This document shows positions 20,635 through 28,768 of a DNA stretch of 64,000 bases, piece after piece; the first letter of the stretch is position 1; each line of letters opens with the position of its first letter. Below the pieces are notes generated by a model. The model saw only the letters and a list, made by a program, of their open reading frames with translations. It was not told the DNA's origin and did no database searches. The stretch comes from Ancylobacter crimeensis. Its GTDB lineage: Bacteria > Pseudomonadota > Alphaproteobacteria > Rhizobiales > Xanthobacteraceae. The DNA lies in the NCBI RefSeq assembly GCF_023016805.1, contig NZ_JALKCH010000003.1, positions 62,001-126,000 of the forward strand, given 5' to 3'. A program made the position numbers and the translations under genes.

Positions 20635-21324
20635 ATGGCCGCACCCGCCCGCTCACCCGGATGCGCACCCCCGTCGGGCGCGGCCGAAGCCTATCGCCCC
20701 TTCCCGCCTGCCTTCGCGCAGGAGCTGGACCGCCTGTTCCGCTGGCGTCGCGACGAGCGGCATTTCGAGACGACGCCGCTGCCCACCGGCCTGCTCGACG
20801 ACCTCATCGCCACCGCGTGCCTCGCCCCGAGCGTCGGCTATAGCCAGCCCTGGCGCTTCGTAAAGGTGGACGACGAGGGGCGCCGGAGGTTGGTGTCGGC
20901 GAACTTTTCCGCCTGCAATGCCAAGGCCTTGGCCGACCAGCCGGACAGTCGTGCCGGCCTCTACGCCCGCCTCAAGCTGAGCGGGCTCAACGAGGCGCCG
21001 GGCCATCTGGCGGTCTTCACCGATACGGGATGCGGGACCGGCGGCGGGCTGGGGCGCGCCACCATGCCGGAAACGCTGTTCCATTCCACCATCCTCGCCG
21101 TCCACACCTTGTGGCTCGCCGCCACGGCGCGCGGCGTGGGCGTCGGCTGGGTGTCGATCCTCGACCCACTGGAAGTATCTGAAATTCTTGACATCCCCGA
21201 CCATTGGCGGCTCGCCGCCTATCTGTGCATCGGCTACTCCCGGGCCCACGCCACAAGGCCCGAACTGGAGCGCTGCGGGTGGGAACAGGCGCTGACGCGC
21301 GACCGGCTGGTGATCGCGCGATGA
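20635..21324 (+). CDS. bluB: 5,6-dimethylbenzimidazole synthase BluB
   Basis: 229 residues from the ATG at 20635. It cannibalises reduced FMN to form the cobalamin lower ligand. The nitroreductase-like fold is visible: FRWRRDERHFE, LIATACLAPSVGYSQPWRF, then NEAPGHLAVFTD, ARGVGVGWVSILDP and LCIGYSRAH near the end. Its stop overlaps the ATG of cobS (ATGA), so they are co-translated. The presence of bluB implies oxygen-dependent synthesis of true cobalamin. Confidence 0.95.
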   Translation: MAAPARSPGCAPPSGAAEAYRPFPPAFAQELDRLFRWRRDERHFETTPLPTGLLDDLIATACLAPSVGYSQPWRFVKVDDEGRRRLVSANFSACNAKALADQPDSRAGLYARLKLSGLNEAPGHLAVFTDTGCGTGGGLGRATMPETLFHSTILAVHTLWLAATARGVGVGWVSILDPLEVSEILDIPDHWRLAAYLCIGYSRAHATRPELERCGWEQALTRDRLVIAR

Positions 21325-22163
21325 ACGGCATGAACGACAACCAGCCGCGCCCGAGCGCCGCCGCCTTCCCGTGGGAACTCATCCGCGCGCTGCCGGGTGC
21401 GTTGCGCTTTCTCACCCGCCTGCCGATTCCCCGCCTGCCCTTCGAAACCGCCGGCACCGAACATGCCGCCCCGGACATCGCGACCCTCGCCCCCGCCTTG
21501 CCGGTCGCGGGCGCGCTGGTGGGCGCGGCCGGCGCGGCGATGCTGGGCCTCGGCCTGCTGCTCGGCCTCACCCCGTTTCTTGCGTCAACGCTTGCATTTG
21601 CAACGATGATCGCGATCACCGGCGCGTTCCATGAGGACGGGCTTGCCGATCTCGCCGACGGCATGGGGGGCATGAACCCCGAGCGCCGGCTGTCCATCAT
21701 GAAGGACAGCCGCGTCGGCAGCTTCGGCGTGCTGGCACTTGTCGTGTCGGTGCTGCTGCGGGTCGGCGCGCTGGATGCGCTGGTGGAGCGGGCGCCGGCC
21801 TTGGCGGCAGCGGGACTGATCGCCGCGGCCGGCGCCTCCCGCGTTGCCGGCCTGTTCATCCTCCACGCCCTGCCGCCTGCCCGTGCCGACGGAATCGCCC
21901 GTGCCGCCGGTGTCGTGCCGCGCGGTGCCTTGTTCAGGGCTGCCAGGGTGTCGCTGTTCCTCGCCGCCGCTCTGGTGCTTCCGGGATTCGGTCCGATCGC
22001 GCTGGCGCTGGCGCTGGCGTTCGCCTCGGTGGCTACGGCCGGAATCGCCCGGCTCGCGCGCGTCCTGCTCGGCGGCCAGACCGGCGACGTGGCCGGCGCC
22101 GCGACCCAGCTCGCCGAGATTGCCTTCCTGTTGGGCCTGCTTATGTTCGCGCAACCGTCCTGA
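21321..22163 (+). CDS. cobS: Adenosylcobinamide-GDP ribazoletransferase (cobalamin synthase)
   Basis: 280 residues, polytopic inner-membrane enzyme joining adenosylcobinamide-GDP to alpha-ribazole (phosphate). Characteristic motifs are LRFLTRLPIPR near the N-terminus, FHEDGLADLADGMGG with the metal-binding acidic residues, RLSIMKDSRVGSFG, and AAGASRVAG. The start overlaps bluB by four bases. Some alphaproteobacteria call this gene cobV. Confidence 0.96.
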   Translation: MNGMNDNQPRPSAAAFPWELIRALPGALRFLTRLPIPRLPFETAGTEHAAPDIATLAPALPVAGALVGAAGAAMLGLGLLLGLTPFLASTLAFATMIAITGAFHEDGLADLADGMGGMNPERRLSIMKDSRVGSFGVLALVVSVLLRVGALDALVERAPALAAAGLIAAAGASRVAGLFILHALPPARADGIARAAGVVPRGALFRAARVSLFLAAALVLPGFGPIALALALAFASVATAGIARLARVLLGGQTGDVAGAATQLAEIAFLLGLLMFAQPS

Positions 22164-22188
22164 GCCGTTTCAACCCGTCCGTCCGATC

Positions 22189-22395
22189 ATGACCGTGTCC
22201 ACCCCCTGCATCCGTATCTGCACGCTGGATCCATCGGGCCGGCTGTGCCTCGGTTGCGGACGTACCATCGAGGAGATCGGCGCATGGGCCGGTTACGAGG
22301 AGTCGATGCGGCTGGCGATCATGCGAAGCCTGCCCGCGCGGCTCGCCCTGCTCGCAAGGCCACGGCCAGCATGCAACCGGAGCGCTCCGCGATGA
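22189..22395 (+). CDS. DUF1289 small Fe-S-type cysteine protein
   Basis: 68 residues. The DUF1289 motif is complete: CIRICTLDPSGRLCLGCGRT followed by IEEIGAWAGY, giving four cysteines in a C-x3-C-x8-C-x2-C array likely to bind a metal or Fe-S cluster. The function is unknown. It lies 25 bases after cobS and its stop overlaps the start of the aspartic protease gene (ATGA), so it is probably part of the same transcript. Confidence 0.88.
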   Translation: MTVSTPCIRICTLDPSGRLCLGCGRTIEEIGAWAGYEESMRLAIMRSLPARLALLARPRPACNRSAPR

Positions 22396-23120
22396 CCGGC
22401 GAGCGCTTCATGTGGGTGGTGGTGCTGGCTCTGGCGAGCGGTGTCGCGCTGATGGCGGTAGCCGTCCAGCGCGGCGAGATCGCGGGTGTTGCGCCCGGGG
22501 ATATCGCCCATCTGGTTGCCTATGGCGCGCTCGCCCTCGTGGCCGGTGCGGCGACGGTTGCGGCCTTCACCGGACGCCTTGCCGAGGCGCTCAAGGCGCT
22601 GCTGCTGTGGGTTGTCATCGCCGGTACGATCGCTGTCAGCTATTCGTTCCGCTACGAGCTGCATGCCGCTGCTTATCGCGTGCTGGCGGAGATCGCGCCG
22701 GGCTATGCGGTGCCGCTGGCGGGAGCGAGCGGCCCGGCCGTCGAGGTGGCGCGGGCGCGCGACGGCGACTTCAACATCCGTGTCGAGGTCAACGATGCGC
22801 GCATTCCAATGCTGGTCGATACCGGTGCCTCCAGCGTCGTGCTGACCCCGGACGATGCGCGCACGGTCGGCCTGCCGGTTGATTTCCTGCGCTACGACAT
22901 TCCCATCGACACCGCCAATGGCCGTGGCAAGGCGGCGTCCGTGGTGCTCGACAGCATCTCGATCGGTGGCTCGATCCAGGAGCGGCGCGTGCCGGCGCTG
23001 GTCGCGAGTGAAGGCATGCTCAAGCACAGCCTGCTCGGCATGAGCTTCCTGTCGCGGCTGGAGAGTTTCGAGATCCGCGGCGAGAAACTGGTGCTGCGCG
23101 GCAAGACGGATGGCGGATAA
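22392..23120 (+). CDS. Membrane-anchored retropepsin-like aspartic protease
   Basis: 242 residues from the ATG overlapping the DUF1289 stop; an ATG at 22371 is in frame. There are three hydrophobic segments within residues 1-85, then a periplasmic clan AA domain with one active-site motif, MLVDTGASSVVLT, and the later HSLLGMSFLSRLESFEI block. This matches the single-domain TIGR02281-type proteases, which would dimerise to form a two-aspartate site. The natural substrate is unknown. Confidence 0.87.
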   Translation: MTGERFMWVVVLALASGVALMAVAVQRGEIAGVAPGDIAHLVAYGALALVAGAATVAAFTGRLAEALKALLLWVVIAGTIAVSYSFRYELHAAAYRVLAEIAPGYAVPLAGASGPAVEVARARDGDFNIRVEVNDARIPMLVDTGASSVVLTPDDARTVGLPVDFLRYDIPIDTANGRGKAASVVLDSISIGGSIQERRVPALVASEGMLKHSLLGMSFLSRLESFEIRGEKLVLRGKTDGG

Positions 23121-23134
23121 TCGCCTGTTTTCCT

Positions 23135-23971
23135 TCAGGCGAGCAATTGCCAGGCGAAGCGGGCGCCGATGACGAAGAGGTAGATTCCGAAGCCGATTTC
23201 GAGCTGGCGCCGCGTAAAGGCGTGGGCCAGACGCGCGCCGAGCGGCGCGGTGAGGGTCGCGACGCCGCCGACCAGAAGAGCGCCGGGAATCGAGACATAG
23301 CCCAGCGAGAGCGGCGGCAGCTCCGCCAGATGCGACAGCCCGCCGATCACATAGCCGATGGCGCCGGGAATGGCGATCAGGACGCCGAGCCCGGCGGAGG
23401 TCGCGATCGCCTGGTGGATCGGCACGCGGTAGAGCGTCAGGATCACGCTCGCGATGCCGCCGCCACTGATGCCGATGAGCGGAGAGGTCAGGCCGACCCC
23501 GAAACCATAGGCGCTCATCAGCCCCCGGCCCGGCAATTCATCGCCCAGCACCCAACTCTCGCGGCCGAACAGCAGCCGCATCGACATCAGCCCGGCAAAG
23601 GCGACGAAGGCGACCTTCAGCACCCGATCCGGGGAGACCGAGGCGAGTGCGGTGCCGGCGAGCACGCCGAGCACCACCGGGACCGCCCAGCGACGCAGCG
23701 CATCGGAGCGCACCGCGCTGCGCGCCCGGTGAGCCCTGTAGGAGCCGAGCGCCGTCGGAATGATGATGGCGAGGGAGGTTCCGACCGCAAGGTGCATGCG
23801 CAGGGCCGGATCGACCCCGGCAACCGTGAAGACCTCGAACAGCACCGGCACGATGATCGCGCCGCCGCCGATGCCGAACAGGCCGGCAAGGATTCCGGTC
23901 GCGGCGCCCGCCAGCAGCAGGGAGCCGGCAAGCCAGAAAAGCTCAGCATGGGGAATCAGGGATTCGGACAT
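23135..23971 (-). CDS. TauE/SafE-family permease
   Basis: 278 residues from the ATG at 23971 (AGGA site); the frame extends ten codons further. Eight hydrophobic helices form two repeats, with the family glycine motifs GILAGLFGIGGGAIIVPVLF and LTSPLIGISGGGIASVIL. The family exports sulfite, sulfoacetate and related anions or takes up small organic acids. It is convergent with the protease gene, leaving a 14-base gap. The anion cannot be assigned. Confidence 0.88.
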   Translation of the reverse strand: MSESLIPHAELFWLAGSLLLAGAATGILAGLFGIGGGAIIVPVLFEVFTVAGVDPALRMHLAVGTSLAIIIPTALGSYRAHRARSAVRSDALRRWAVPVVLGVLAGTALASVSPDRVLKVAFVAFAGLMSMRLLFGRESWVLGDELPGRGLMSAYGFGVGLTSPLIGISGGGIASVILTLYRVPIHQAIATSAGLGVLIAIPGAIGYVIGGLSHLAELPPLSLGYVSIPGALLVGGVATLTAPLGARLAHAFTRRQLEIGFGIYLFVIGARFAWQLLA

Positions 23972-24287
23972 GCTTCCTGCTGTAGGGCCTCCCCGGACCA
24001 CCGGAAAGTGGCCTCATGACCCGATCGGGCAGAGACGCTTGCGCGGTCGCTCGGCAACGAGCCTGGCAACCTGGAATACCTCCGATCGGATATCCACCAT
24101 TTCGCCGATGCATACCCCTGCGTCATTCAGCTAAAGTTCCCCGCAGAGTTGCAGAACGCACTGAGTCTTGGTCGCCCCGTCTCACATACCGAGCAGCGCA
24201 CAAGCAACCATCGGGCGGGGCGCGGTACAGGACCGGAATACCAGCTGTGGGTCCTTCCACGGATCGACATCTGGCGAGGGGAGAAAA
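23972..24287. other. Gene-poor intergenic stretch
   Basis: About 315 bases between the TauE/SafE start and a possible small ORF. Base composition is clearly less GC-rich and codon structure is lost in all frames. I see no terminator, RNA or repeat here beyond the promoter region implied for the divergent permease. Confidence 0.5.
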
Positions 24288-24485
24288 ATGGCATCAAGGG
24301 GTGATCGTGTGGCGCAGGTACGCCGCGAAGTGCAGGAATCAAAGACCAGGGGCGGCTTCCTGCCCAATGACAATCCGTACAGAACGGCGCCCCTCTGGGC
24401 TCCGTATTGGCTTGCCACCCTCATTCACGGTATTATAACACCAAGATCGAATGCGCCGAAACGCAAGCGGCGGCGCAATTTCTGA
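24288..24485 (+). CDS. Possible small basic protein, 65 residues
   Basis: The ATG is preceded by GAGGGGAG at ideal spacing, one of the best ribosome sites in the window. The product starts MASRGDRVAQVRREVQE, has a Trp/Pro-rich middle (APLWAPYWLATLIHGI) and ends in a basic tail (PKRKRRRNF). No family is recognised. Codon use is less GC-biased than in neighbours, as is the whole surrounding 900-base stretch, so it may be a young or acquired gene, or a chance frame. Confidence 0.4.
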   Translation: MASRGDRVAQVRREVQESKTRGGFLPNDNPYRTAPLWAPYWLATLIHGIITPRSNAPKRKRRRNF

Positions 24486-24882
24486 GTGTACCACGGGCCG
24501 CTCCGCGTGGATGGCAAACGCGGATCCCGCCCTACCGGAATGGTCATCGGGCCCTTTCCCGCGCGGCTCGCGGACGTTGCGTTCGGCCTGACCGTACGCG
24601 ATCACATCTCTGCGTGTGCAGGCGGCGTTAACGTGGCGTCTACCCTTCGCCGCTAGACAGGATGGATGATCGCGCGTCCTAAGGTCGACCGGATCTTCCC
24701 GCCGCCGCCCACGGTGCCCTTCGCGCGTCCGGCCGGTGTGCGCGATTCTTCCGTTTCACCGACAGCGATGCGCTCCTCGCCGCACTGCATCCACTTTTTT
24801 CAGGAATGCAGGCCAGGATGAAAAGGGACCGATCGGCCGCCGCCGGCCCGGCCCGGCGTCCGCCTTTTCGGGAACGAATGCC
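24486..24882. other. Intergenic stretch upstream of the lipoprotein transpeptidase
   Basis: About 400 bases without a supported gene. The open frame of the following gene extends back to 24736, but its encoded sequence there looks random and no ribosome site is present. No terminator or RNA structure was recognised. Confidence 0.5.
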
Positions 24883-25953
24883 ATGCTGTCCGCCCTCACC
24901 CGCTCCTCCCGCCCGACCTCCACCCGCCTGCGCACGCTGCTCCTGCTGGCTCTCGCGGTGACGGTCGCCGGCTGCTCCCGCTTCGATGGCGACGATCGCG
25001 GCGAGGTACCGATCCCGCCCAAGCTCATGCAGCAGATGTCGGCGAAGGGCATGACACCCGCGGATCCGATCATGGTGCGGATCTACAAGAAGGAAAGCGA
25101 GCTGGAGCTGTGGAAGCGCGACCGCACCGGCCGCTACGCCCTGCTCAAGACCTATCCGCTCTGCCGCTGGTCCGGCAAGCTCGGGCCGAAGATGCGCGAG
25201 GGCGACCGCCAGGCGCCGGAAGGCTTCTACACCGTGACCCGCGCGCAGATGAACCCGCGCTCGCAATATTACCTCTCGTTCAATCTCGGCTATCCCAACC
25301 CGCTCGAACAGGCGCTCGGCTATGAGGGCGGCGCGCTGATGGTCCATGGCGCCTGCACCTCTGCGGGGTGCTACGCGATGACCAATGACGGCATCGGCGA
25401 GATCTACCCGGTCGCGCGCGAGGCGCTCGCCGCCGGGCAGCCGGGCTTCCAGGTGGAGGCCCTGCCCTTCCGCATGACGGCGCGCAATCTCGCGCTCTAC
25501 CGCAACGATCCGAACATGCCGTTCTGGCGCAATCTGAAGGAAGGCACGGATCTGTTTTCGGTCACCCGCCAGCCTCCGCAAGTCGCCGCCTGCCAGAGCC
25601 GCTATCGCTTCACCCCGGCCGGAGCCGATCCCGGCCCGCCGAGCGACCCGCTCGGCCCCTGCCCGGCGGTGATGCCGGATGTGGCCGTGCAGCAGGCGAT
25701 CGCCGCCAAGCAGGCCAATGACGAGGCCGCGATCGCGACTCTGGCGCAGATCGAGCCGCCGAGCGCGCCGGGCTATGTGGATGGCGGCATGAATGCCAGC
25801 TTCCGCGAGATTCTTCGCAAGTCCGGACCGCAGAAGCTCGCGGCCATGACCTCCGGCCAGATCCCGGTCAGCCAGCCCGATGCCGCACTTGCCGACCCCT
25901 ATGTGCCGCCGGCGGCGACCGGCGAGGCCGTGGCCTCCATCGACGGCCAGTAG
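24883..25953 (+). CDS. L,D-transpeptidase/murein lipoprotein-type (YafK-like)
   Basis: 356 residues from the ATG at 24883. The N-terminus is a lipoprotein signal with lipobox VAGC. The catalytic domain (about 50-200) contains GDRQAPEGFYTVTRAQMNP and the active-site HGACTSAGCYAMTND with His155 and Cys163, matching the YafK branch of YkuD enzymes. The remaining 150 residues are an extended, Pro/Ala-rich C-terminal region (SRYRFTPAGADPGPPSD onward). YafK relatives (DpaA) cut or form lipoprotein-peptidoglycan links; which reaction applies here is unknown. A strong terminator follows. Confidence 0.88.
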   Translation: MLSALTRSSRPTSTRLRTLLLLALAVTVAGCSRFDGDDRGEVPIPPKLMQQMSAKGMTPADPIMVRIYKKESELELWKRDRTGRYALLKTYPLCRWSGKLGPKMREGDRQAPEGFYTVTRAQMNPRSQYYLSFNLGYPNPLEQALGYEGGALMVHGACTSAGCYAMTNDGIGEIYPVAREALAAGQPGFQVEALPFRMTARNLALYRNDPNMPFWRNLKEGTDLFSVTRQPPQVAACQSRYRFTPAGADPGPPSDPLGPCPAVMPDVAVQQAIAAKQANDEAAIATLAQIEPPSAPGYVDGGMNASFREILRKSGPQKLAAMTSGQIPVSQPDAALADPYVPPAATGEAVASIDGQ

Positions 25954-25981
25954 CGCCCCCACCACGCGCCGCAACACAGAC

Positions 25982-26018
25982 AAAACCGCCCGGCCATATG
26001 CGATGGCCGGGCGGTTTT
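25982..26018. terminator. Bidirectional intrinsic terminator
   Basis: A perfect 16-bp stem (25982-25997 with 26003-26018), beginning AAAACCGCCCGG and ending GGGCGGTTTT, with a 5-base loop. It serves both the transpeptidase gene (left) and the convergent metQ (right). Confidence 0.93.
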
Positions 26019-26051
26019 CCTTATCTGGTCCTGCCCGCGCTGAGGCGGTTC

Positions 26052-26882
26052 TCACCAGGCGGGGAGGATGGCGCCCTTGAAGCGGGTCTGCAGGAACGCC
26101 TTCACCTCGTTCGACTGATAGGCGGCCACCAGCTTGCGGACGGCCGGCTTGTTCTCATCGCCGGCCCGCACCGCAATGAAATTGCCGTAGGGATTGTCGG
26201 TCCGGCTTTCCTGAACCAGCGCGTCCTTGCGCGGATCGAGCTTGGCGCCGAGCGCGTAGTTGGTGTTGATCACCGCACCGTCGAGATCCGGGAGCTGGTT
26301 GGGAATGAGGGCGGCGTCGAGCTCGACCAGCTTCACCTTCTTCGGGTTGCTCGCCACGTCGAGCACGGTCGGCTGCAGTCCCTTGCCGGGCGCAAGTGTG
26401 ATGAGCCCATTGGCGGCCAGCAGGTTCAGCGCGCGCCCGCCATTGGAGGGATCGTTCGGAATGCCGATCTGCGCACCCTGCGGGATGTCCTTGAAATCCT
26501 TCAGCTTCAGCGAATAGAAGCCGATCGGCTCGACGATGGTGGAGCCGGCCGGCACGATCTTGTAGCCCCGCGCCGCGATCTGCGCATCGAGATAGGGCTT
26601 GTGCTGGAAGGCGTTGGCGTCGAGATCGCCACGCGAGAGCGCCTCGTTCGGCAGGGTGTAGTCCGAGAATGTCACGATCTGGATGTCGAGGCCGTCCTTC
26701 GCGGCAACTTTCCGGGCAACCTCGGCGATCTCCTCCTCGTCACCGCCGATGATGCCGAGCTTGACCGAATCCGCTGCGCGCACGGCCGAGGAGAAAACGG
26801 GCAGGCCGACGGCGGCGACCAGCGCGGCGCCAAGGGTGAGGCCAAGCCAGCGACGGGACAAGGCGGGCGAAAGCACGGGCAT
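26052..26882 (-). CDS. metQ: Methionine ABC transporter substrate-binding protein
   Basis: 276 residues from the ATG at 26882, with AGGAGA at proper spacing. The signal peptide ends near VRAADS, and there is no lipobox cysteine, unlike enterobacterial MetQ. The NlpA/MetQ fold shows VKLGIIGGDEEEIAEVA, NAFQHKPYLD, GIPNDPSNGGRALNLL, the TNYALGA ligand block and GNFIAVRAGDENKPAV. It is divergent from metNI and would deliver methionine, probably both isomers as in other MetQ systems, to the permease. Confidence 0.93.
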   Translation of the reverse strand: MPVLSPALSRRWLGLTLGAALVAAVGLPVFSSAVRAADSVKLGIIGGDEEEIAEVARKVAAKDGLDIQIVTFSDYTLPNEALSRGDLDANAFQHKPYLDAQIAARGYKIVPAGSTIVEPIGFYSLKLKDFKDIPQGAQIGIPNDPSNGGRALNLLAANGLITLAPGKGLQPTVLDVASNPKKVKLVELDAALIPNQLPDLDGAVINTNYALGAKLDPRKDALVQESRTDNPYGNFIAVRAGDENKPAVRKLVAAYQSNEVKAFLQTRFKGAILPAW

Positions 26883-27039
26883 CGAAGTCTCCTGAGGGGA
26901 TAGGCGCGGCGCGCCGGTCACTCAAGGAGACGGGGTCGCGCTGCGATAGTCTAGTGTCTCAATGGAATACTAGCCATGCATAATTGCTGGGCGAACTGCC
27001 CAACAATAAGGCGGACCGCCGATTAGTCTATTCCTTTGG

Positions 27040-27067
27040 TTGACATTTCGCCGACGCGTGCTATCTA
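27040..27067 (+). promoter_or_regulatory. Predicted sigma-70 promoter of the metNI leader
   Basis: TTGACA (27040-27045) and TATCTA (27062-27067) are separated by 16 bases, with TGC just before the -10 box. Transcription would start near 27074, about 27 bases ahead of the SAM-II-like element, placing the aptamer, the leader ORF and metNI on one RNA. Confidence 0.6.
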
Positions 27068-27100
27068 CCCCTGCATCGGATCGGCCCTCGTGCCGCCCCG

Positions 27101-27155
27101 GTCGCGGGATTTGACACCCGGCAGCTTGCACCGCGTCATCAACGCTAAAGCGCCA
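27101..27155 (+). ncRNA. SAM-II-like riboswitch upstream of metNI
   Basis: The segment folds as an H-type pseudoknot of the SAM-II (SAM-alpha) kind. P1 is CGCGG (27103-27107) with CCGCG (27131-27135). P2 is GGC-A-GCTT (27120-27127, one bulged A) with AAGCGCC (27148-27154). The sequence elements I associate with the family, GATTTG after P1, CTTGCA before the P1 return, and GCTAAAG, are all in place. SAM-II occurs mainly in alphaproteobacteria upstream of methionine biosynthesis genes; here it precedes a methionine importer. Identification is by eye, without a covariance search. Confidence 0.75.
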
Positions 27156-27186
27156 CGGAGCGACTTCGTGGTCGGGCAACGAGCTT

Positions 27187-27289
27187 GAGGAGCCGAGCCA
27201 TGACCATGTGCTGTTGTCGACGTCCCAAACGGCCCTGAGCCGCTTTCCCCTGCTTCATTGCAATGGCGGACATGCCTTGAAGGCTCCTC
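27187..27289 (+). promoter_or_regulatory. Long-range pairing that masks the leader ribosome site
   Basis: GAGGAGCC (27187-27194), containing the leader peptide Shine-Dalgarno, and GGCTCCTC (27282-27289) can form 8 perfect base pairs enclosing the whole leader ORF. A ribosome on or stalled in the ORF would free the second strand, which lies 22 bases before the next start codon at 27311. This is a plausible on/off switch; no alternative terminator hairpin with a T run is obvious. Confidence 0.4.
27200..27238 (+). CDS. Leader peptide MTMCCCRRPKRP in the metNI leader
   Basis: Twelve codons (ATG ACC ATG TGC TGT TGT CGA CGT CCC AAA CGG CCC) followed by TGA. GAGGAG at 27187-27192 gives a strong ribosome site with 7-base spacing. 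Three consecutive cysteines followed by RRPKRP are the hallmark of a cysteine-responsive attenuation peptide, a mechanism shown for polycysteine ORFs in mycobacteria. Its ribosome site GAGGAGCC (27187-27194) is perfectly complementary to GGCTCCTC (27282-27289), so leader translation and a downstream structure are linked. The sensing role is inference. Confidence 0.6.
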   Translation: MTMCCCRRPKRP

Positions 27290-27310
27290 CGCAATTCGGG
27301 ACGTTTTCAA

Positions 27311-27574
27311 ATGACCGGTGTCGATTTCGCTTCGGGCGCCTTCGCGTCCTCTCCTGCCTATGAACCCACCCTCGACGACATCCTGTCGGACCCGCTGGTC
27401 GGGCTGATCCTGCGCCGCGACGGGCTTTCGGTGCCGGCCGTGCGCGTCACGCTGGAGCGGGCCCGCGAGCGTCTGGGCCGCCGCGCCCCGCGGGCGACCG
27501 GCGCCGCCGATCCCGTCGTGGACGGCCAACGCGGTCGGCAGCCGACTGACCAAAGGCTTGCCAACGCCGCCTGA
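27311..27574 (+). CDS. Small hypothetical protein ahead of metN
   Basis: 87 residues. The central part, TLDDILSDPLVGLILRRDGLS followed by a helical VPAVRVTLERARERLG, resembles short Rhizobiales proteins with a D-x-x-DPL-x-x-L-x-x-x-DGL core and no known role. The C-terminus is polar and probably disordered. It lies between the Cys leader and metN in the same transcript, 15 bases before metN, so it may be a regulator or accessory of the transporter. Confidence 0.55.
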   Translation: MTGVDFASGAFASSPAYEPTLDDILSDPLVGLILRRDGLSVPAVRVTLERARERLGRRAPRATGAADPVVDGQRGRQPTDQRLANAA

Positions 27575-27592
27575 ACGGCCTTCGGAGACATG

Positions 27593-28768
27593 ATGCTTCA
27601 GCATGCCCTTGCCGCGCCCGGCGCCGCAGCTTCGCCGCTCCACGCGGCGCCGGACACGCCCCCGAAACCTATCGTCGCGTCCGGCTATGGCGATGATCCG
27701 ACGCGGACACCCGCCGCGCGCGACGCGATGATCCGGCTCGACGCCGTATCGAAGCACTTCGCCCCGCGCGGCAGCGAGGCGGCTGTGACGGCGCTGAAGG
27801 ACGTGTCGCTCGCGATTCCCCGCGGGGAGATCTACGGCATCATCGGGCCTTCCGGTGCCGGAAAATCGACCCTCATCCGCACGGTGAACGGCCTTGAGCG
27901 CCCGAGCAGCGGCGTGGTTCGGGTCGACGGCGTCGTCATCAGCGGGCTCGACGAAGCGGCGCTGCGCGCGGAGCGGCGGAAGATCGGCATGATCTTCCAG
28001 CACTTCAACCTGCTCTCCTCGCGCACCGCCTTTGCCAATGTGGCGCTGCCCCTCGAACTCGCCGGCCTGTCCCGCCAGGCCGTGCGTGCGAAGGTGATGG
28101 GCCTGCTCGATCTCGTCGGCCTCGCCGACAAGGCGGAGCGCTATCCGGTCGAGCTGTCCGGCGGGCAGAAGCAGCGTGTCGGCATCGCCCGCGCGCTTGC
28201 GACCGATCCCAAGGTGCTCCTCTCCGACGAGGCGACCAGCGCGCTCGATCCCGAGACCACCCGATCCATCCTCGCGCTGCTGGCACAGGTCAACCGCGAT
28301 CTGGGCGTCACCATCATGCTCATCACCCATGAGATGGCGGTGATCCGCGAGGTCTGCCACCGCGTCGGGGTCATCGAAGACGGCGCCATCATCGAGGAAG
28401 GCACCGTGCGGGATGTCTTCGCCCGTCCGCGCACCGCGACCGCCCGCAGCTTCATCGGCAGCCTGCCGGGTCGTGAACCGCCCCCCGCCATCGCCGCCCG
28501 TCTCACGCCATCGCCGGAAGGCGCGCGCCAGACCGTGCTGCGCCTCACCTTGAGCGGCGCGGCGGCCGGCGCGCCGGTGATCAGCGCGCTGGCCCGACGG
28601 CTCGACATCGACGTCGCGCTGCTCGGCGGACAGGTCGACAGCGTCGGCGGTGAGCCCTTCGCGCTTCTCTATCTCGGCGTGCCGACCGCGAACTGGGCAA
28701 GCGGCGCTGTCACCTCGGTGCTCGGGGAATGGGACATCCGGACGGAGGTGATCGGCCATGTCGCCTGA
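27593..28768 (+). CDS. metN: Methionine ABC transporter ATPase
   Basis: 391 residues from the ATG at 27593 (GGAG five bases upstream; the ATG at 27590 is too close). The first 45 residues are a Pro/Ala-rich extension not usual for MetN; an alternative start at 27728 lacks a ribosome site. The ATPase has Walker A GPSGAGKS, LSGGQKQRVGIARAL, and Walker B followed by SDEATSALDPETT. The C-terminal NIL domain (about 305-391) is the regulatory domain that binds methionine and mediates trans-inhibition. The gene overlaps metI by 11 bases. Confidence 0.95.
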   Translation: MLQHALAAPGAAASPLHAAPDTPPKPIVASGYGDDPTRTPAARDAMIRLDAVSKHFAPRGSEAAVTALKDVSLAIPRGEIYGIIGPSGAGKSTLIRTVNGLERPSSGVVRVDGVVISGLDEAALRAERRKIGMIFQHFNLLSSRTAFANVALPLELAGLSRQAVRAKVMGLLDLVGLADKAERYPVELSGGQKQRVGIARALATDPKVLLSDEATSALDPETTRSILALLAQVNRDLGVTIMLITHEMAVIREVCHRVGVIEDGAIIEEGTVRDVFARPRTATARSFIGSLPGREPPPAIAARLTPSPEGARQTVLRLTLSGAAAGAPVISALARRLDIDVALLGGQVDSVGGEPFALLYLGVPTANWASGAVTSVLGEWDIRTEVIGHVA

